Below the pieces are notes generated by a model. It saw only the letters and a program-made list of their open reading frames with translations. It was not told where the DNA came from and did not search any database. Shown piece by piece: positions 27,622 through 36,556 of a stretch of 64,000 nt of DNA; the stretch's first letter is position 1, and each line of letters begins with the position of its first letter. Where the stretch lies: positions 62,001 through 126,000 of the forward strand of contig NZ_PIPT01000006.1 in the NCBI RefSeq assembly GCF_003987395.1, in the 5' to 3' direction. The translations under genes were made by a program, and so were the position numbers. Source of the DNA: Pseudidiomarina aquimaris (GTDB lineage: Bacteria; Pseudomonadota; Gammaproteobacteria; Enterobacterales; Alteromonadaceae).

Positions 27622-28526
27622 TGATGCGATTAGGCACGCTAGCTCTACTAGGCGCTTTAACCTTGATGCCCAGCGTCGCTATTGCGGATGGAACCGAGTC
27701 GGTAACGATTTGCCAAGACGGCAATTGCGCAACCGAATTAGCCAAGTTAGAACGGTTTGCGCGCAAGGGCAGTGGCGATGCTGCTGCTGTTGTCGCACTC
27801 GCCTACGCTAGTGGCGATGGGGTTGCACAAGACCATGATAAAGCCCGAAGCTTTATTCAAGAAGGTGCGCATCGCCGCAACCCAATGGCGATGTTTGTGC
27901 TGGCTGATTGGCATGCTCGTGGTTTTATCGTCGAGCAGGATCAGGCGTTAGCGCAACAATGGCTTGAACGCTCGGTTGCTGCCGGCTATGCGCCGGCGCA
28001 GTATGAACGTGCAGTGCAGCTTCTTGGCTCAGCCGATCGTGATGAGCAAATGGCTGGGGTCCCGTTACTTGAGCAAGCCGCCGAGGCGAACTTACTGACG
28101 GCACTCTATGCGTTAGCTCGCTTGTATCAGACGGGTACCCTAGTGGAGCAAGACCTACCTACGGCGGGCGTGTTCTTTGCTCGGTTAGCACGCGTTGGCT
28201 ATAGCGACGCGAGGCAACAACTGAGTGCTATCAACAAAGAACTGAAGCAAACGGAATTTGCGCAAACTGAGCAAGGTGAACGCCTGCAGGCGGCCGAACA
28301 AGCCATGGAACGTATTACGGTGACGGCGGATGCCAGTCTGTACCGAACTCAATTAGGACGATTGCTGGAAAATTTAGAATCTTCTCCCAAATTTGATAAG
28401 CGCTCCATTGGTTCGCGTATCCAAGGAGTAGGGTGTGGTGACACCGGCAGTCCCTGTGCCGTTGTGCGTCCGCAAAAAGGCCAAGGTAGCATCGCCGATG
28501 TGCTGTCAGGAAGCCGCGGCAACTAA
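27621..28526 (+). CDS. Exported Sel1-repeat protein
   Basis: The 301-residue protein has a signal peptide (about 1-22, cut after VAIA). At least four Sel1-like helical repeats follow at about residues 45-195, for example DAAAVVALAYASGDGVAQDHDKA, given here only as a family-like stretch. The C-terminal part has a short coiled region and a GCGDTGSPC cysteine pair. Sel1 repeats form protein-binding solenoids. It is coupled to the DUF945 gene by a 1-bp overlap (TAATG), so the two products may act together in the envelope. Partner and role are unknown. Confidence 0.75.
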   Translation: MMRLGTLALLGALTLMPSVAIADGTESVTICQDGNCATELAKLERFARKGSGDAAAVVALAYASGDGVAQDHDKARSFIQEGAHRRNPMAMFVLADWHARGFIVEQDQALAQQWLERSVAAGYAPAQYERAVQLLGSADRDEQMAGVPLLEQAAEANLLTALYALARLYQTGTLVEQDLPTAGVFFARLARVGYSDARQQLSAINKELKQTEFAQTEQGERLQAAEQAMERITVTADASLYRTQLGRLLENLESSPKFDKRSIGSRIQGVGCGDTGSPCAVVRPQKGQGSIADVLSGSRGN

Positions 28527-28556
28527 CCAAGCAGCATAGCGCAGAGCTTTGTAAAT

Positions 28557-28585
28557 TTGAGGACAGGGGGCGGGTAGTGTATACT
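28557..28585 (+). promoter_or_regulatory. sigma70 promoter for the SulP-Usp operon
   Basis: TTGAGG at 28557-28562 and TATACT at 28580-28585 have a 17-nt spacer, with a GC-rich discriminator after the -10 element. Transcription would start near 28592, about 150 nt before the SulP start codon. Confidence 0.6.
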
Positions 28586-28600
28586 CCGCGCCCTGTTTTT
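28564..28600 (+). terminator. Terminator of the Sel1 gene overlapping the SulP promoter
   Basis: CAGGGGGCGG at 28564-28573 pairs with CCGCGCCCTG at 28586-28595 except for one central G-G mismatch. TTTTT follows. The loop contains the TATACT element, so the same bases may serve as a terminator for the upstream operon and a promoter for the next. Confidence 0.55.
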
Positions 28601-28744
28601 CGAGTATTTGGAGAAAGAGCGTTGCAGCTGCTTACGCCACCCTAGACGTAACAGACCTCCCTTGTTGGCTGCCTCATGAAGAGGCGGCAATTTTATTGTT
28701 CTCGCTCCGAGATAGAAAACCTATAACTTTTAAAAGTGAAAATT
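28592..28744 (+). ncRNA. Candidate structured leader of the SulP-Usp operon (attenuator-like)
   Basis: The predicted leader holds a hairpin GCTGCCTC (28668-28675) with GAGGCGGC (28681-28688), followed by a T-rich tract at 28691-28700, which resembles a terminator. Upstream GCAGC (28624-28628) can instead pair with GCTGC (28668-28672), which would break that hairpin. Other pairs are TTACG/CGTAA (28632-28636, 28647-28651) and GAGCG/CGCTC (28617-28621, 28703-28707). This is the shape of a regulatory leader or riboswitch. I do not recognise a known class, and the ligand is unknown. Confidence 0.4.
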
Positions 28745-30235
28745 ATGATGAATACGATTCGTAGTCAGTGGCTAGCGAACATTCGTGGCGATGTGCTTGC
28801 GGGTATCGTGGTCGCGCTGGCGCTTATTCCTGAGGCCATCGCGTTTTCAATTATCGCCGGTGTCGATCCAAAAGTCGGGCTGTATGCCTCGTTCTGTATT
28901 GCCGTGATCATTGCCTTTGTTGGTGGACGTCCGGGCATGATCTCTGCCGCCACCGGTGCGATGGCTCTGCTTATGGTGACGCTGGTCCGGGAGCATGGAT
29001 TGGAATATTTATTGGCAGCGACCCTTTTGACCGGCGTATTGCAGATCATCATGGGCGCCTTGAAGCTTGGTGACTTAATGCGCTTCGTGTCGCGCTCGGT
29101 TGTGACTGGCTTTGTCAACGCGTTGGCCATCTTGATATTTATGGCACAGCTACCAGAGCTAACCAATGTGACGTGGCATGTCTATGCGATGACCGCTGCG
29201 GGCTTGGGTATCATTTATCTGTTCCCTTATGTGCCTAAAATCGGCAAGTTACTGCCGTCACCGTTGGTGTGTATCGTTAGCATGACCATCGTCGCGATTG
29301 TCTGGGACATTGATATCCGTACCGTTGGCGATATGGGGCAATTACCGGATACGTTACCGGTATTCCTCTGGCCTGATGTACCGCTGAATCTCAACACGCT
29401 GATGATCATCTTGCCGTACTCCATCGGTTTGGCCGTGGTGGGTTTACTTGAGTCGATGATGACCGCAACCATTGTGGATGACCTTACCGATACCACCAGT
29501 GACAAGAACCGCGAGTGTCGTGGTCAAGGGATTGCCAATATTGGTGCTGGCTTGTTCGGTGGTATGGCGGGTTGTGCCATGATTGGACAGTCTGTCATAA
29601 ATGTGAAGTCAGGCGGTCGTGGGCGGCTGTCGACCCTCGTCGCTGGGGTGTTCCTCATGGTGATGATTGTGGTACTCGACGAATGGCTCAAACAAATCCC
29701 GATGGCGGCACTGGTCGCAGTGATGATCATGGTATCCATCGGTACCTTTAGCTGGGCTTCGATACGTGACCTGCGCAAGCATCCGTTGTCGACTAATATT
29801 GTGATGGTAAGCACTGTAGTTGTCGTAGTAGCAACGCATAATTTAGCGCTGGGTGTCGGTGTGGGCGTGCTGTTGGCAGCAATGTTCTTTGCCAACAAGA
29901 TTGGCCATTTCATGCATGTCAGCTCAACGATTGATGACGATGGTGTGACCCGTCAATACCAGGTCGTAGGTCAGGTATTCTTTAGTTCAGCGGATAAGTT
30001 TGTCGCGTCCTTTGACTTTAAAGAAGCCGTTGATAAGGTAGTGATTGATTTGACCAAAGCCCACTTTTGGGACATCACTGCGGTCGGCGCACTTGATAAA
30101 GTTGTCATCAAATTCCGCCGTGAAGGTGCTGCAGTTGAAGTGATTGGCCTTAATGAAGCAAGTGCCACCATCGTTGACCGTTTTGGTGTGCATGATAAGC
30201 CAGGCGCAACGGACGAGATTATGGGCGGCCATTAA
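28745..30235 (+). CDS. SulP family anion transporter with STAS domain
   Basis: The 496-residue protein has a SulP membrane domain of about 12-14 helices ([20 protein letters not shown] at about residue 14, and [19 protein letters not shown]). A C-terminal STAS domain follows from about residue 400 ([19 protein letters not shown]). SulP proteins carry sulfate, bicarbonate, dicarboxylates or other anions. I chose the ATG at 28745; GTG at 28736 and ATG at 28748 are alternatives. It is followed 23 nt later by a universal stress protein gene, a pairing also seen elsewhere. In that context bicarbonate is a reasonable guess, but the ion is not shown by sequence. Confidence 0.87.
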   Translation: MMNTIRSQWLANIRGDVLAGIVVALALIPEAIAFSIIAGVDPKVGLYASFCIAVIIAFVGGRPGMISAATGAMALLMVTLVREHGLEYLLAATLLTGVLQIIMGALKLGDLMRFVSRSVVTGFVNALAILIFMAQLPELTNVTWHVYAMTAAGLGIIYLFPYVPKIGKLLPSPLVCIVSMTIVAIVWDIDIRTVGDMGQLPDTLPVFLWPDVPLNLNTLMIILPYSIGLAVVGLLESMMTATIVDDLTDTTSDKNRECRGQGIANIGAGLFGGMAGCAMIGQSVINVKSGGRGRLSTLVAGVFLMVMIVVLDEWLKQIPMAALVAVMIMVSIGTFSWASIRDLRKHPLSTNIVMVSTVVVVVATHNLALGVGVGVLLAAMFFANKIGHFMHVSSTIDDDGVTRQYQVVGQVFFSSADKFVASFDFKEAVDKVVIDLTKAHFWDITAVGALDKVVIKFRREGAAVEVIGLNEASATIVDRFGVHDKPGATDEIMGGH

Positions 30236-30258
30236 GCGACCCAGTTGAGGAGAAAACC

Positions 30259-31110
30259 ATGTCATATGTAATTGGATGCATCGATGCAGCAACGACGAAT
30301 ACCGCCGTATGTGACTATTCGGCGTGGGCCGCACGGCAATTGTCTGCGCCGCTGATGCTGTTGCACGTGCTGGAAAACCACGAACGGGAAGCGAGTACGG
30401 ATGTGACCGGTAACATCGGCCTAGGCACGCGTGAAGGCTTACTTGAGCAACTTGCCGCGCTGGACGAACAGCGCGCCAAACTGGCACTCAAGCATGGGCA
30501 TATGGTGCTAGATCAAGCCGCTAGCAAAGTACGGGAGCTGGGCGTTGAGACCGTTCATCAACGTCAACGCCACGGTGAGCTTGCGGAAACTTTGGTTGAG
30601 ATGGAAGGCGATGTGCGTTTGGCGGTACTAGGGCTGCATGGCGAGGACTCGGTGAATCAACTGCATAAAGTCGGCAGTCATTTGGAAACGGTGATCCGCA
30701 CCGTCCATCGGCCTTTGTTGCTTACCCCTGATGCTTTTAATGAACCGCAAAGTGCGATGTTAGCGTTTGATGCGAGTGCGACCACCAAAAAAGGTGTTGA
30801 GCTATTAGCGGAAAGTCCGTTATTCAAAGGTATGCCAGTGCATGTGGTAATGGTGGATGCGGATACAGCGGACAATCGTGAGCGTCTGGAGTGGGCGGCA
30901 GAGCAGTTGCGTGCCGGCGGCCATGAAGTCGAAACGGCGCTGCTTGCCGGTGATGTTGAGCACGCCTTGCATCGTTACCAACAGCAGCACAGCATTGACA
31001 TGATGGTGATGGGCGCCTTTGGGCACTCACGCATCCGCCAGTTCTTAGTCGGTAGCACCACCATGCGTATGCTGCAAGAAAGCACCACTCCAGTGCTGGT
31101 GCTGCGCTAA
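30259..31110 (+). CDS. Tandem universal stress protein (UspA-type)
   Basis: The 283-residue protein contains two Usp domains, about 1-150 and 155-283. The C-terminal domain has the nucleotide-binding pattern MVMGAFGHSRIRQFLVGSTTMRML, close to the family G-x2-G-x9-G(S/T) motif. The first domain is more degenerate (LAVLGLHGEDSVNQL). It is encoded directly after the SulP transporter and very likely shares its transcript, so it probably tunes transporter activity or responds to the same stress. AGGAG precedes the start. ATP binding by the second domain is inferred from the motif. Confidence 0.88.
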   Translation: MSYVIGCIDAATTNTAVCDYSAWAARQLSAPLMLLHVLENHEREASTDVTGNIGLGTREGLLEQLAALDEQRAKLALKHGHMVLDQAASKVRELGVETVHQRQRHGELAETLVEMEGDVRLAVLGLHGEDSVNQLHKVGSHLETVIRTVHRPLLLTPDAFNEPQSAMLAFDASATTKKGVELLAESPLFKGMPVHVVMVDADTADNRERLEWAAEQLRAGGHEVETALLAGDVEHALHRYQQQHSIDMMVMGAFGHSRIRQFLVGSTTMRMLQESTTPVLVLR

Positions 31111-31129
31111 TAAACTCACTTCAAGCTGC

Positions 31130-32386
31130 CTAAGTCACTGCGTGTCGCTGCTGAAAGCGCGGCGCGCGGTAACTTTCTTCCTGCATAATCGCCGCGAGGC
31201 GTTCGACCGCCACACCGATGTCGGTATAGCTGGTATAAAGCGGCGTAAATCCGACCCGTAAATAGTTAGGTGCGCGAAAATCGGCGATAACGTTGGCTTC
31301 GATCAAGGCCTGGCAAATAGCATAAGCATCGTCGTGGGCAAACGAAAGCTGGCTGCCGCGTGCTCGTGGATCGGCTGGCGAAATACACTCAAATGCGTGA
31401 GCAAAGTCATAACTAGCAAGCAGCTCGAGAAAGAGTTCACTCAGCGCTATCGACTTTTCTCTTACCTGTTGCAGGTCCACCCCAGTAAAAGCATCTAAGG
31501 CAGCGTCAACTGCGCTCATCGCAATGATCGAAGGGGTACCGCTGAGCATTTGTTTAATGGTATCCGCTGGCTGGTAAACAGGGTCAAAAGCGAACGGTTG
31601 GGCATGACCGAACCAACCAGCCAGTGGTTGGTTCAGGCGTTGTAAGTGGCGTTTGGCAACATAGACGAAGGCTGGTGCGCCAGGGCCACCATTCAGGTAC
31701 TTGTAGGTGCAACCTACAGCGAAGTCGGCTTGCCACGCGTCTAGCTCGACCGGCATCGCGCCAGCACTATGGGCAAGGTCGACAATGACTAAAGCTCCGA
31801 CCGCATGCGCATGTGCAATGAGTTGTTGTAAAGGTAAGCGCCGACCGGTACGGAAGTTGACTTCAGTCAACAGCACGACCGCAGTGTGCTCGTTGATGAA
31901 CTGACTCGGTTGTTCGAGTATAGCGTTTTCATCAACCGTCGTTAACGCACAATGTTTTTCACCAAGCAGTTGGCTGAGCCCTTGCACCATATAGAGGTCG
32001 GTGGGAAAGTTATCCTGCGTTGAAACCACTTGTGTGCGGCCATCTTGCAGTTTGATCGCTGCGCTCAGAACTTTGAAAAGGTTGACCGAAATAGAGTCAC
32101 AACAAATCACTTGCCCGGGCGCTGCACCGATGATGGGGGCAATCTTATCACCCACCAGCGAGGGCAGATTGACCCAGTCGTGCTGGTTCCAACTCTTAAT
32201 GCCGTCGTTTGCCCATTGCCGCTGTACCACCTCTTGCACCCGTGTGGCGGTGGCATGGGTCATTAAGCCGAGCGAGTTACCATCGAGGTAAATCGTATCT
32301 GTGGGGATACGAAACAGGTTACGCTTGGCGGCAAGCGGATCGGCATGATCCCGCTCGGCAAGGGCGGCGAAGTCTATACTACTCAT
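31130..32386 (-). CDS. kynU: Kynureninase
   Basis: Kynureninase cleaves L-kynurenine to anthranilate and alanine (or 3-hydroxykynurenine to 3-hydroxyanthranilate) using PLP. The 418-residue protein follows the family: IYLDGNSLGLMTHA, VICCDSISVNLFKVL, EVNFRTGRRLPL, and the PLP lysine in VGCTYKYLNGGPGAPAFVYV near residue 235. It lies 9 nt after an alpha/beta hydrolase gene on the same strand, so they form an operon. No tryptophan dioxygenase is in the window, so the rest of the pathway must be elsewhere or absent. Confidence 0.93.
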   Translation of the reverse strand: MSSIDFAALAERDHADPLAAKRNLFRIPTDTIYLDGNSLGLMTHATATRVQEVVQRQWANDGIKSWNQHDWVNLPSLVGDKIAPIIGAAPGQVICCDSISVNLFKVLSAAIKLQDGRTQVVSTQDNFPTDLYMVQGLSQLLGEKHCALTTVDENAILEQPSQFINEHTAVVLLTEVNFRTGRRLPLQQLIAHAHAVGALVIVDLAHSAGAMPVELDAWQADFAVGCTYKYLNGGPGAPAFVYVAKRHLQRLNQPLAGWFGHAQPFAFDPVYQPADTIKQMLSGTPSIIAMSAVDAALDAFTGVDLQQVREKSIALSELFLELLASYDFAHAFECISPADPRARGSQLSFAHDDAYAICQALIEANVIADFRAPNYLRVGFTPLYTSYTDIGVAVERLAAIMQEESYRAPRFQQRHAVT

Positions 32387-32395
32387 AAAAGCTTC

Positions 32396-33229
32396 CTAAT
32401 CTTGTGCGCTTAGCTGTTTAAGCTTGTTTAGGATAGTAAGCCATGCTCTGCTTTGCGGATCAATGACATCAAAGTGTCCTGCGCCCTCCAACCAAACCAC
32501 TTCGACCTGTTCGCGGGTGGCAAATTCGTGGCTTTGGGAGACTGGCACGATGTTATCTGCATCACCATGGAACAGATAGGTGATGTGTTGGGCTGCTTGC
32601 TCTGCTGGGTTTGCTGCCTTCCACGCTTGATCATCCGCGCCTTCCATAAAACGCTTACCTGCCTGTTGGCAGCTATTTTCACCTGCAGCGTAGGCCTTGA
32701 TATCCGTGATTGCTGCCAAGCCAACGATGCGGTCAATGAGCGCTGCTTGTTGCTTTCCTGCCAGCAAAGCTAAATGTCCGCCAGCACTGTGGCCAATCAA
32801 GGTGACATCGCGTTGGGCCAAGGCTTGTTCTCCACCATACTGTGCGGCGATGGTTACGAGACCGTTTTGAATATCGTTGAAAGTACCCGGCCAACCTCCG
32901 CCATGGTCTCCCACACGGCGATACTCGAGTGACCAGACGTCAAAGCCGGCATCGCGTAACGCTGTGTTCATGGCATAGGTATGTTCAATTGCATAAGCAT
33001 TCAACCAACAGCCACCATGAATCGATAGGATGATGGGCGCTGACGATTGGCGCTCCAAAGCTTGCCAATTTTCAACAAACTGTATCGGTGAATCGCCATA
33101 GAAAATTCGTTGGTCAGGCTCAGCAAAAGGTACTGCGAGCACGTCACTGAAACTGACATTACTACGCGGTTCCTGCGCAAGCGCGGAAAACACTGATACG
33201 GAGATAAGAAGTGCACTTAATTTTCTCAT
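32396..33229 (-). CDS. Exported alpha/beta hydrolase, kynurenine-formamidase-like
   Basis: The 277-residue protein has a predicted signal peptide (about 1-18, cut near ALAQ). Its fold carries an HGGCW oxyanion motif near residue 71 and the nucleophile elbow GHSAGG near residue 147. Asp in FHGDADNIVPV and His in GAGHFDVIDP complete the triad. HGG(x)W is the signature of arylformamidase-like esterases, and it is transcribed with kynU, so N-formylkynurenine hydrolysis is plausible. The export signal argues against that, since the pathway is cytoplasmic. It may instead be a periplasmic esterase. Confidence is good for the fold and low for the substrate. Confidence 0.72.
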   Translation of the reverse strand: MRKLSALLISVSVFSALAQEPRSNVSFSDVLAVPFAEPDQRIFYGDSPIQFVENWQALERQSSAPIILSIHGGCWLNAYAIEHTYAMNTALRDAGFDVWSLEYRRVGDHGGGWPGTFNDIQNGLVTIAAQYGGEQALAQRDVTLIGHSAGGHLALLAGKQQAALIDRIVGLAAITDIKAYAAGENSCQQAGKRFMEGADDQAWKAANPAEQAAQHITYLFHGDADNIVPVSQSHEFATREQVEVVWLEGAGHFDVIDPQSRAWLTILNKLKQLSAQD

Positions 33230-33368
33230 TGTACAACTTGATGCAAGTAGCTTATTTAGGTGTTTTAGCTAGCATACAACTTGTAACTCATTGAGACAAT
33301 TGAAGTTGCAAAAATCCCAAAAATTGTAGCTATACTTTAGTTAGCAACAGACACCGCAGGAGGTGATT

Positions 33369-33593
33369 ATGCGTACGTTAGTACTCACACTAGGCCTGTT
33401 GGGCGTTGTATTGATCAGTGGATGTTCGAGCACGCACACAGCACAAACGTCAACCAAACGGGTAGTTGATCAGGAGTATGTAGCAGCAGTAGAAGCGGCT
33501 GCGAACCGTTCAACAGTCCAAAACCGCATCATTTGGGTCAATCCACCAACGGAAGAAGTAGCCGACAATGGTGCAAGTAAGACTCAGCATTAA
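33369..33593 (+). CDS. Small lipoprotein of unknown function
   Basis: The 74-residue protein starts at the ATG at 33369, right after a near-perfect Shine-Dalgarno AGGAGGTG (33359-33366); a GTG two codons upstream is also in frame. The lipobox LISGC gives a mature lipoprotein of about 55 residues, starting CSSTHTAQTS, with no recognisable domain. The strong ribosome binding site and an upstream TATACT suggest good expression. It stands alone between divergent and convergent neighbours. Function not recognised. Confidence 0.65.
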   Translation: MRTLVLTLGLLGVVLISGCSSTHTAQTSTKRVVDQEYVAAVEAAANRSTVQNRIIWVNPPTEEVADNGASKTQH

Positions 33594-33630
33594 AGCTAAG
33601 CTAGGACGTCATTGTTGACACGGATGTCAT

Positions 33631-34128
33631 TTAGCCTTTCTCGAAGCGAGCCTCAATGGCTTGCTGCAGCTGCTTTTTTCCGCCGACCATAAACACCACT
33701 TCGGCGACAACAAACAGCGGACCAATCGCAAGACCCATAATATCGTCAACGAATGCTGGCTTGCGTCCTTCAAAATAATGACCGATGAACTGAAATAGCC
33801 AGCCAACCACAAATAACCCAATTCCCCATGTTAGCCACAGCGTAGTGCTGAGTGCCGCAACCTTCACGCCTAGGATAACCGTGAGCGCCAGTAGTAACGT
33901 CATTAGGATGCCAAGAGGGCGGTCAAGACGTAAGTAAAACAGCGACGCCAACACGGCAACGATGAGCGCGGGGGTAATAAACCAGCCGTCAAAGCCCCAG
34001 TAGGGACGCGACAATAGAATTTGCAAGGCAATGACAATCATTGGGATGCCCACGAGGTGGGTCGCAATATTGCGGCGGTCACGATGATACGCCGCATAAT
34101 CGGCGAGGTGATCGGTAATAGTTTTCAT
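33631..34128 (-). CDS. DUF962 / Mpo1-like membrane protein
   Basis: The 165-residue protein has four hydrophobic helices and the histidine motifs of the Mpo1/YGL010w family: DYAAYHRDRRNIATHLVGIP at the N-terminus and FQFIGHYFEGRKPAF near residue 115. Yeast Mpo1 is an iron-dependent dioxygenase that shortens 2-hydroxy fatty acids; bacterial members are mostly untested. The His residues expected to hold iron are kept. It is a single gene divergent from the AI-2E-family transporter and close to cyclopropane fatty acid synthase. A lipid role is likely but inferred. Confidence 0.75.
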   Translation of the reverse strand: MKTITDHLADYAAYHRDRRNIATHLVGIPMIVIALQILLSRPYWGFDGWFITPALIVAVLASLFYLRLDRPLGILMTLLLALTVILGVKVAALSTTLWLTWGIGLFVVGWLFQFIGHYFEGRKPAFVDDIMGLAIGPLFVVAEVVFMVGGKKQLQQAIEARFEKG

Positions 34129-34235
34129 ACGCTTGCTCCGCTCTTGGCAATTAATCTTTGCTACCCTGATGAACTCTTGTCACTATGTAGCTCTGCCATC
34201 TACTATAAATAGAAAATAAACAGAAAGGAAAGCCC

Positions 34236-35282
34236 ATGCGCGATAAACTGGAACGTCGCTCATTTTTGATATTGCTGGTATTGGTCAGCATTGCGTTTGG
34301 ATTTATTTTAGAACCCTTCTGGGGCGCTATCTTTTGGGCTTGTGCCGTGTCGGTCATTTTTGCACCGTTGCAGCGCTGGGTGCTTAGCAAGATTGGCGAA
34401 CGACCGAATACAGCTGCTTTATTGACGCTATTCGCGCTCATGGCGATTGTCGTGATTCCGGTGATTTTACTAACCTCGGCATTTGTCAGCGAGGGTATCC
34501 AGTTTTACCAGCGCATTGAAGCTGGCGAAATCGATCCGCGGCAAATCTTGCAACGCCTACGCGACGCCTTCCCATGGGTTGATCAGCTCCTCGTTGAGTT
34601 TGGTGTTGATACGAACAATCTAAAGGAACGCTTATCGCAAGCACTGATGAGTGCCAGCCAGTTCTTGGCGAAAGAAACATTTACGATCGGCCAGAACACC
34701 TTTAGCTTTTTGGTCAGTCTTGCACTAATGCTGTATTTGACCTTCTTCTTGCTGCGCGATGGCAAGACTTTGGTGAATTTGATTATCAAAGCCTTACCGC
34801 TCGGTGATGAGCGTGAACATGCGTTATTTACCAAGTTTGCCGAGGTAACGCGGGCAACCGTGAAAGGCAACTTGGTGGTGGCAATCGTCCAGGGTGCGCT
34901 GGGCGGGATTATATTTTGGATATTGGACATTCCGGGCCCGCTGTTGTGGGGGGTGGTAATGGCCTTTCTGTCCCTTATCCCAGCGGTGGGTGCAGCAATT
35001 ATTTGGTTCCCAGTTAGTTTGTATTTATATGCGACCGGCGCTTGGATAAGCGCAACGGTGCTGTTGGCTTACGGCGCCATCGTGATTGGCTTGGCGGACA
35101 ACTTGTTGCGTCCTATTCTAGTTGGTCGTGACACGAAGTTGCCGGATTATGTGGTGTTGTTTTCCACCATTGGCGGGATTGTCTTGTTCGGTATTAATGG
35201 CTTTGTCATTGGCCCGCTCGTCGCCGCTCTTTTCATGGCAACCTGGCAAATTTTTATGAAGGACTTTAATGGCGAGCTTTAA
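34236..35282 (+). CDS. AI-2E family transporter (YdiK/PerM-type)
   Basis: The 348-residue membrane protein has about eight helices in the AI-2E/PerM arrangement. There are paired N-terminal helices, a soluble middle part at about 65-150, and the C-terminal core with VMAFLSLIPAVGAAIIWFP and DNLLRPILVGRDTKLPD. Family members include the autoinducer-2 exporter TqsA and sodium/proton antiporter-like proteins, so the name does not fix the substrate. AGGAAAG precedes the start. A short inverted repeat overlaps its stop codon. Confidence 0.85.
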   Translation: MRDKLERRSFLILLVLVSIAFGFILEPFWGAIFWACAVSVIFAPLQRWVLSKIGERPNTAALLTLFALMAIVVIPVILLTSAFVSEGIQFYQRIEAGEIDPRQILQRLRDAFPWVDQLLVEFGVDTNNLKERLSQALMSASQFLAKETFTIGQNTFSFLVSLALMLYLTFFLLRDGKTLVNLIIKALPLGDEREHALFTKFAEVTRATVKGNLVVAIVQGALGGIIFWILDIPGPLLWGVVMAFLSLIPAVGAAIIWFPVSLYLYATGAWISATVLLAYGAIVIGLADNLLRPILVGRDTKLPDYVVLFSTIGGIVLFGINGFVIGPLVAALFMATWQIFMKDFNGEL

Positions 35283-35291
35283 TTGCTCGCC
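35271..35291. terminator. Inverted repeat between AI-2E gene and cfa
   Basis: GGCGAGC and GCTCGCC form a perfect 7-bp stem with a 7-nt loop overlapping the AI-2E stop, just before the convergent cfa stop. There is no clear T-run, so it is a weak bidirectional terminator at best. Confidence 0.35.
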
Positions 35292-35293
35292 AG

Positions 35294-36409
35294 TTAATCG
35301 AGAACAGGGCGGTGATAGCCATTTGCTAGGCCCTGCTTGCTAAATACCCACTGCCAAACTTGTAGGTCGCGGGCCCGGAAAGCACCGGCACATGACAGAA
35401 GATAGTAACGCCACATCCGGAAAAACGTCTCGTCATACTGGTCCTTTAACTCAGGCCAGTGCTCTTCGAAATTAGCACACCATGCCATTAGAGTAGTATC
35501 GTAATCAGCACCAAAATTGTGCATATCTTCGCAGCAGAAAAGCTCACGCGAGGCGTCGTCGATATGGCTGATGCAAGGGAGTTCGCCATTGGGAAAGATA
35601 TAGCGATTAATCCATGGATCCGTGCCGCGAACATCACGATTGCGGCCGATGGTGTGCAGTAAAAAAAGTCCATCGTCGCTGAGACAGCGCTGCGCAACTT
35701 GCATAAAGGAGGCGTAATTTTTCTGTCCGACGTGTTCAAACATACCAATGCTGACCACAGCATCGAAAGGTTCGCTAATTTCCCGATAGTCTTGCAAGCG
35801 AAACTCTATGGGGAGTCCTTCACAGAGTTGTTGTCCCAATTCAACCTGTGCTTCGGATACAGTGAGCCCAACACAACGCACGCCGTAATTTTCGGCAGCG
35901 TATTTCATGAAACTCCCCCAACCACAGCCAATATCAAGCACGCGCATACCGGGTTTCAATTGTAGTTTACGACAGACTAATTCGAGCTTGTCGCGCTGTG
36001 CGTCATCGAGGTTATCCGCTTTACGCCAGTAGCCACAGGTATAGACCATGCGTTGGTCGAGCATCGCGCGGTAAAGGTTATTACCCAAGTCATAATGCTG
36101 CTGGCCAACTTGCCAGGCGCGGCGGCTATTTTGTAGATTTAAGAGTCGCGCTTTAAGGTGATGCCAAAGAAGTTTGACAGGGCGAATATGCTGGCCAAGC
36201 TGTGCCTGTAAAATGCGCTGAAAAAACACGTCGAGTTGATCGCAATCCCAATCGCCGCGCATATAAGCTTCGCCAAGACCAAGGTTCCCGCGCGCCAAAA
36301 CGTCGGCGAACATCTTGTTATTGTGAACCTTCAGATCCCAAGGGCGCGAACCATTGAGTTGTACATCGGCTTGTTCTAATAGTTTTGCGATATAAGCTTC
36401 AGTTTTCAT
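35294..36409 (-). CDS. cfa: Cyclopropane-fatty-acyl-phospholipid synthase
   Basis: The 371-residue enzyme transfers a methylene group from SAM to unsaturated acyl chains in membrane lipids. The SAM site is VLDIGCGWGSFMKYAAENYG near residue 165. Family motifs QHYDLGNNLYRAML, RMVYTCGYW, SIGMFEHVGQKNY and RYIFPNGELP are present. I chose the ATG at 36409 because GGAGG is 5 nt upstream; the frame extends to 36430. It is a standalone gene convergent with the AI-2E transporter. Cfa usually acts in stationary phase and acid or osmotic stress. Confidence 0.93.
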   Translation of the reverse strand: MKTEAYIAKLLEQADVQLNGSRPWDLKVHNNKMFADVLARGNLGLGEAYMRGDWDCDQLDVFFQRILQAQLGQHIRPVKLLWHHLKARLLNLQNSRRAWQVGQQHYDLGNNLYRAMLDQRMVYTCGYWRKADNLDDAQRDKLELVCRKLQLKPGMRVLDIGCGWGSFMKYAAENYGVRCVGLTVSEAQVELGQQLCEGLPIEFRLQDYREISEPFDAVVSIGMFEHVGQKNYASFMQVAQRCLSDDGLFLLHTIGRNRDVRGTDPWINRYIFPNGELPCISHIDDASRELFCCEDMHNFGADYDTTLMAWCANFEEHWPELKDQYDETFFRMWRYYLLSCAGAFRARDLQVWQWVFSKQGLANGYHRPVLD

Positions 36410-36556
36410 AAGGCCTCCGCAGGTTGCCACTAAGTGTAGCTAAGCTGAGAAAAAATGCAGCTAAGCGCAGGAAAGTTATAGCTTAGTCACAAACAGACTA
36501 GACTTATAGTAACGAGCGCCTTAGGGTGATGAAAGTAAACATGGAAGAGGCAGAGT

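Noticed and set aside
28592-28744. Assignment of the SulP leader to a known riboswitch such as sul1, SAM or sodium classes
   Set aside because: I could not match a defined consensus by eye; only a generic attenuator-like layout is supported.
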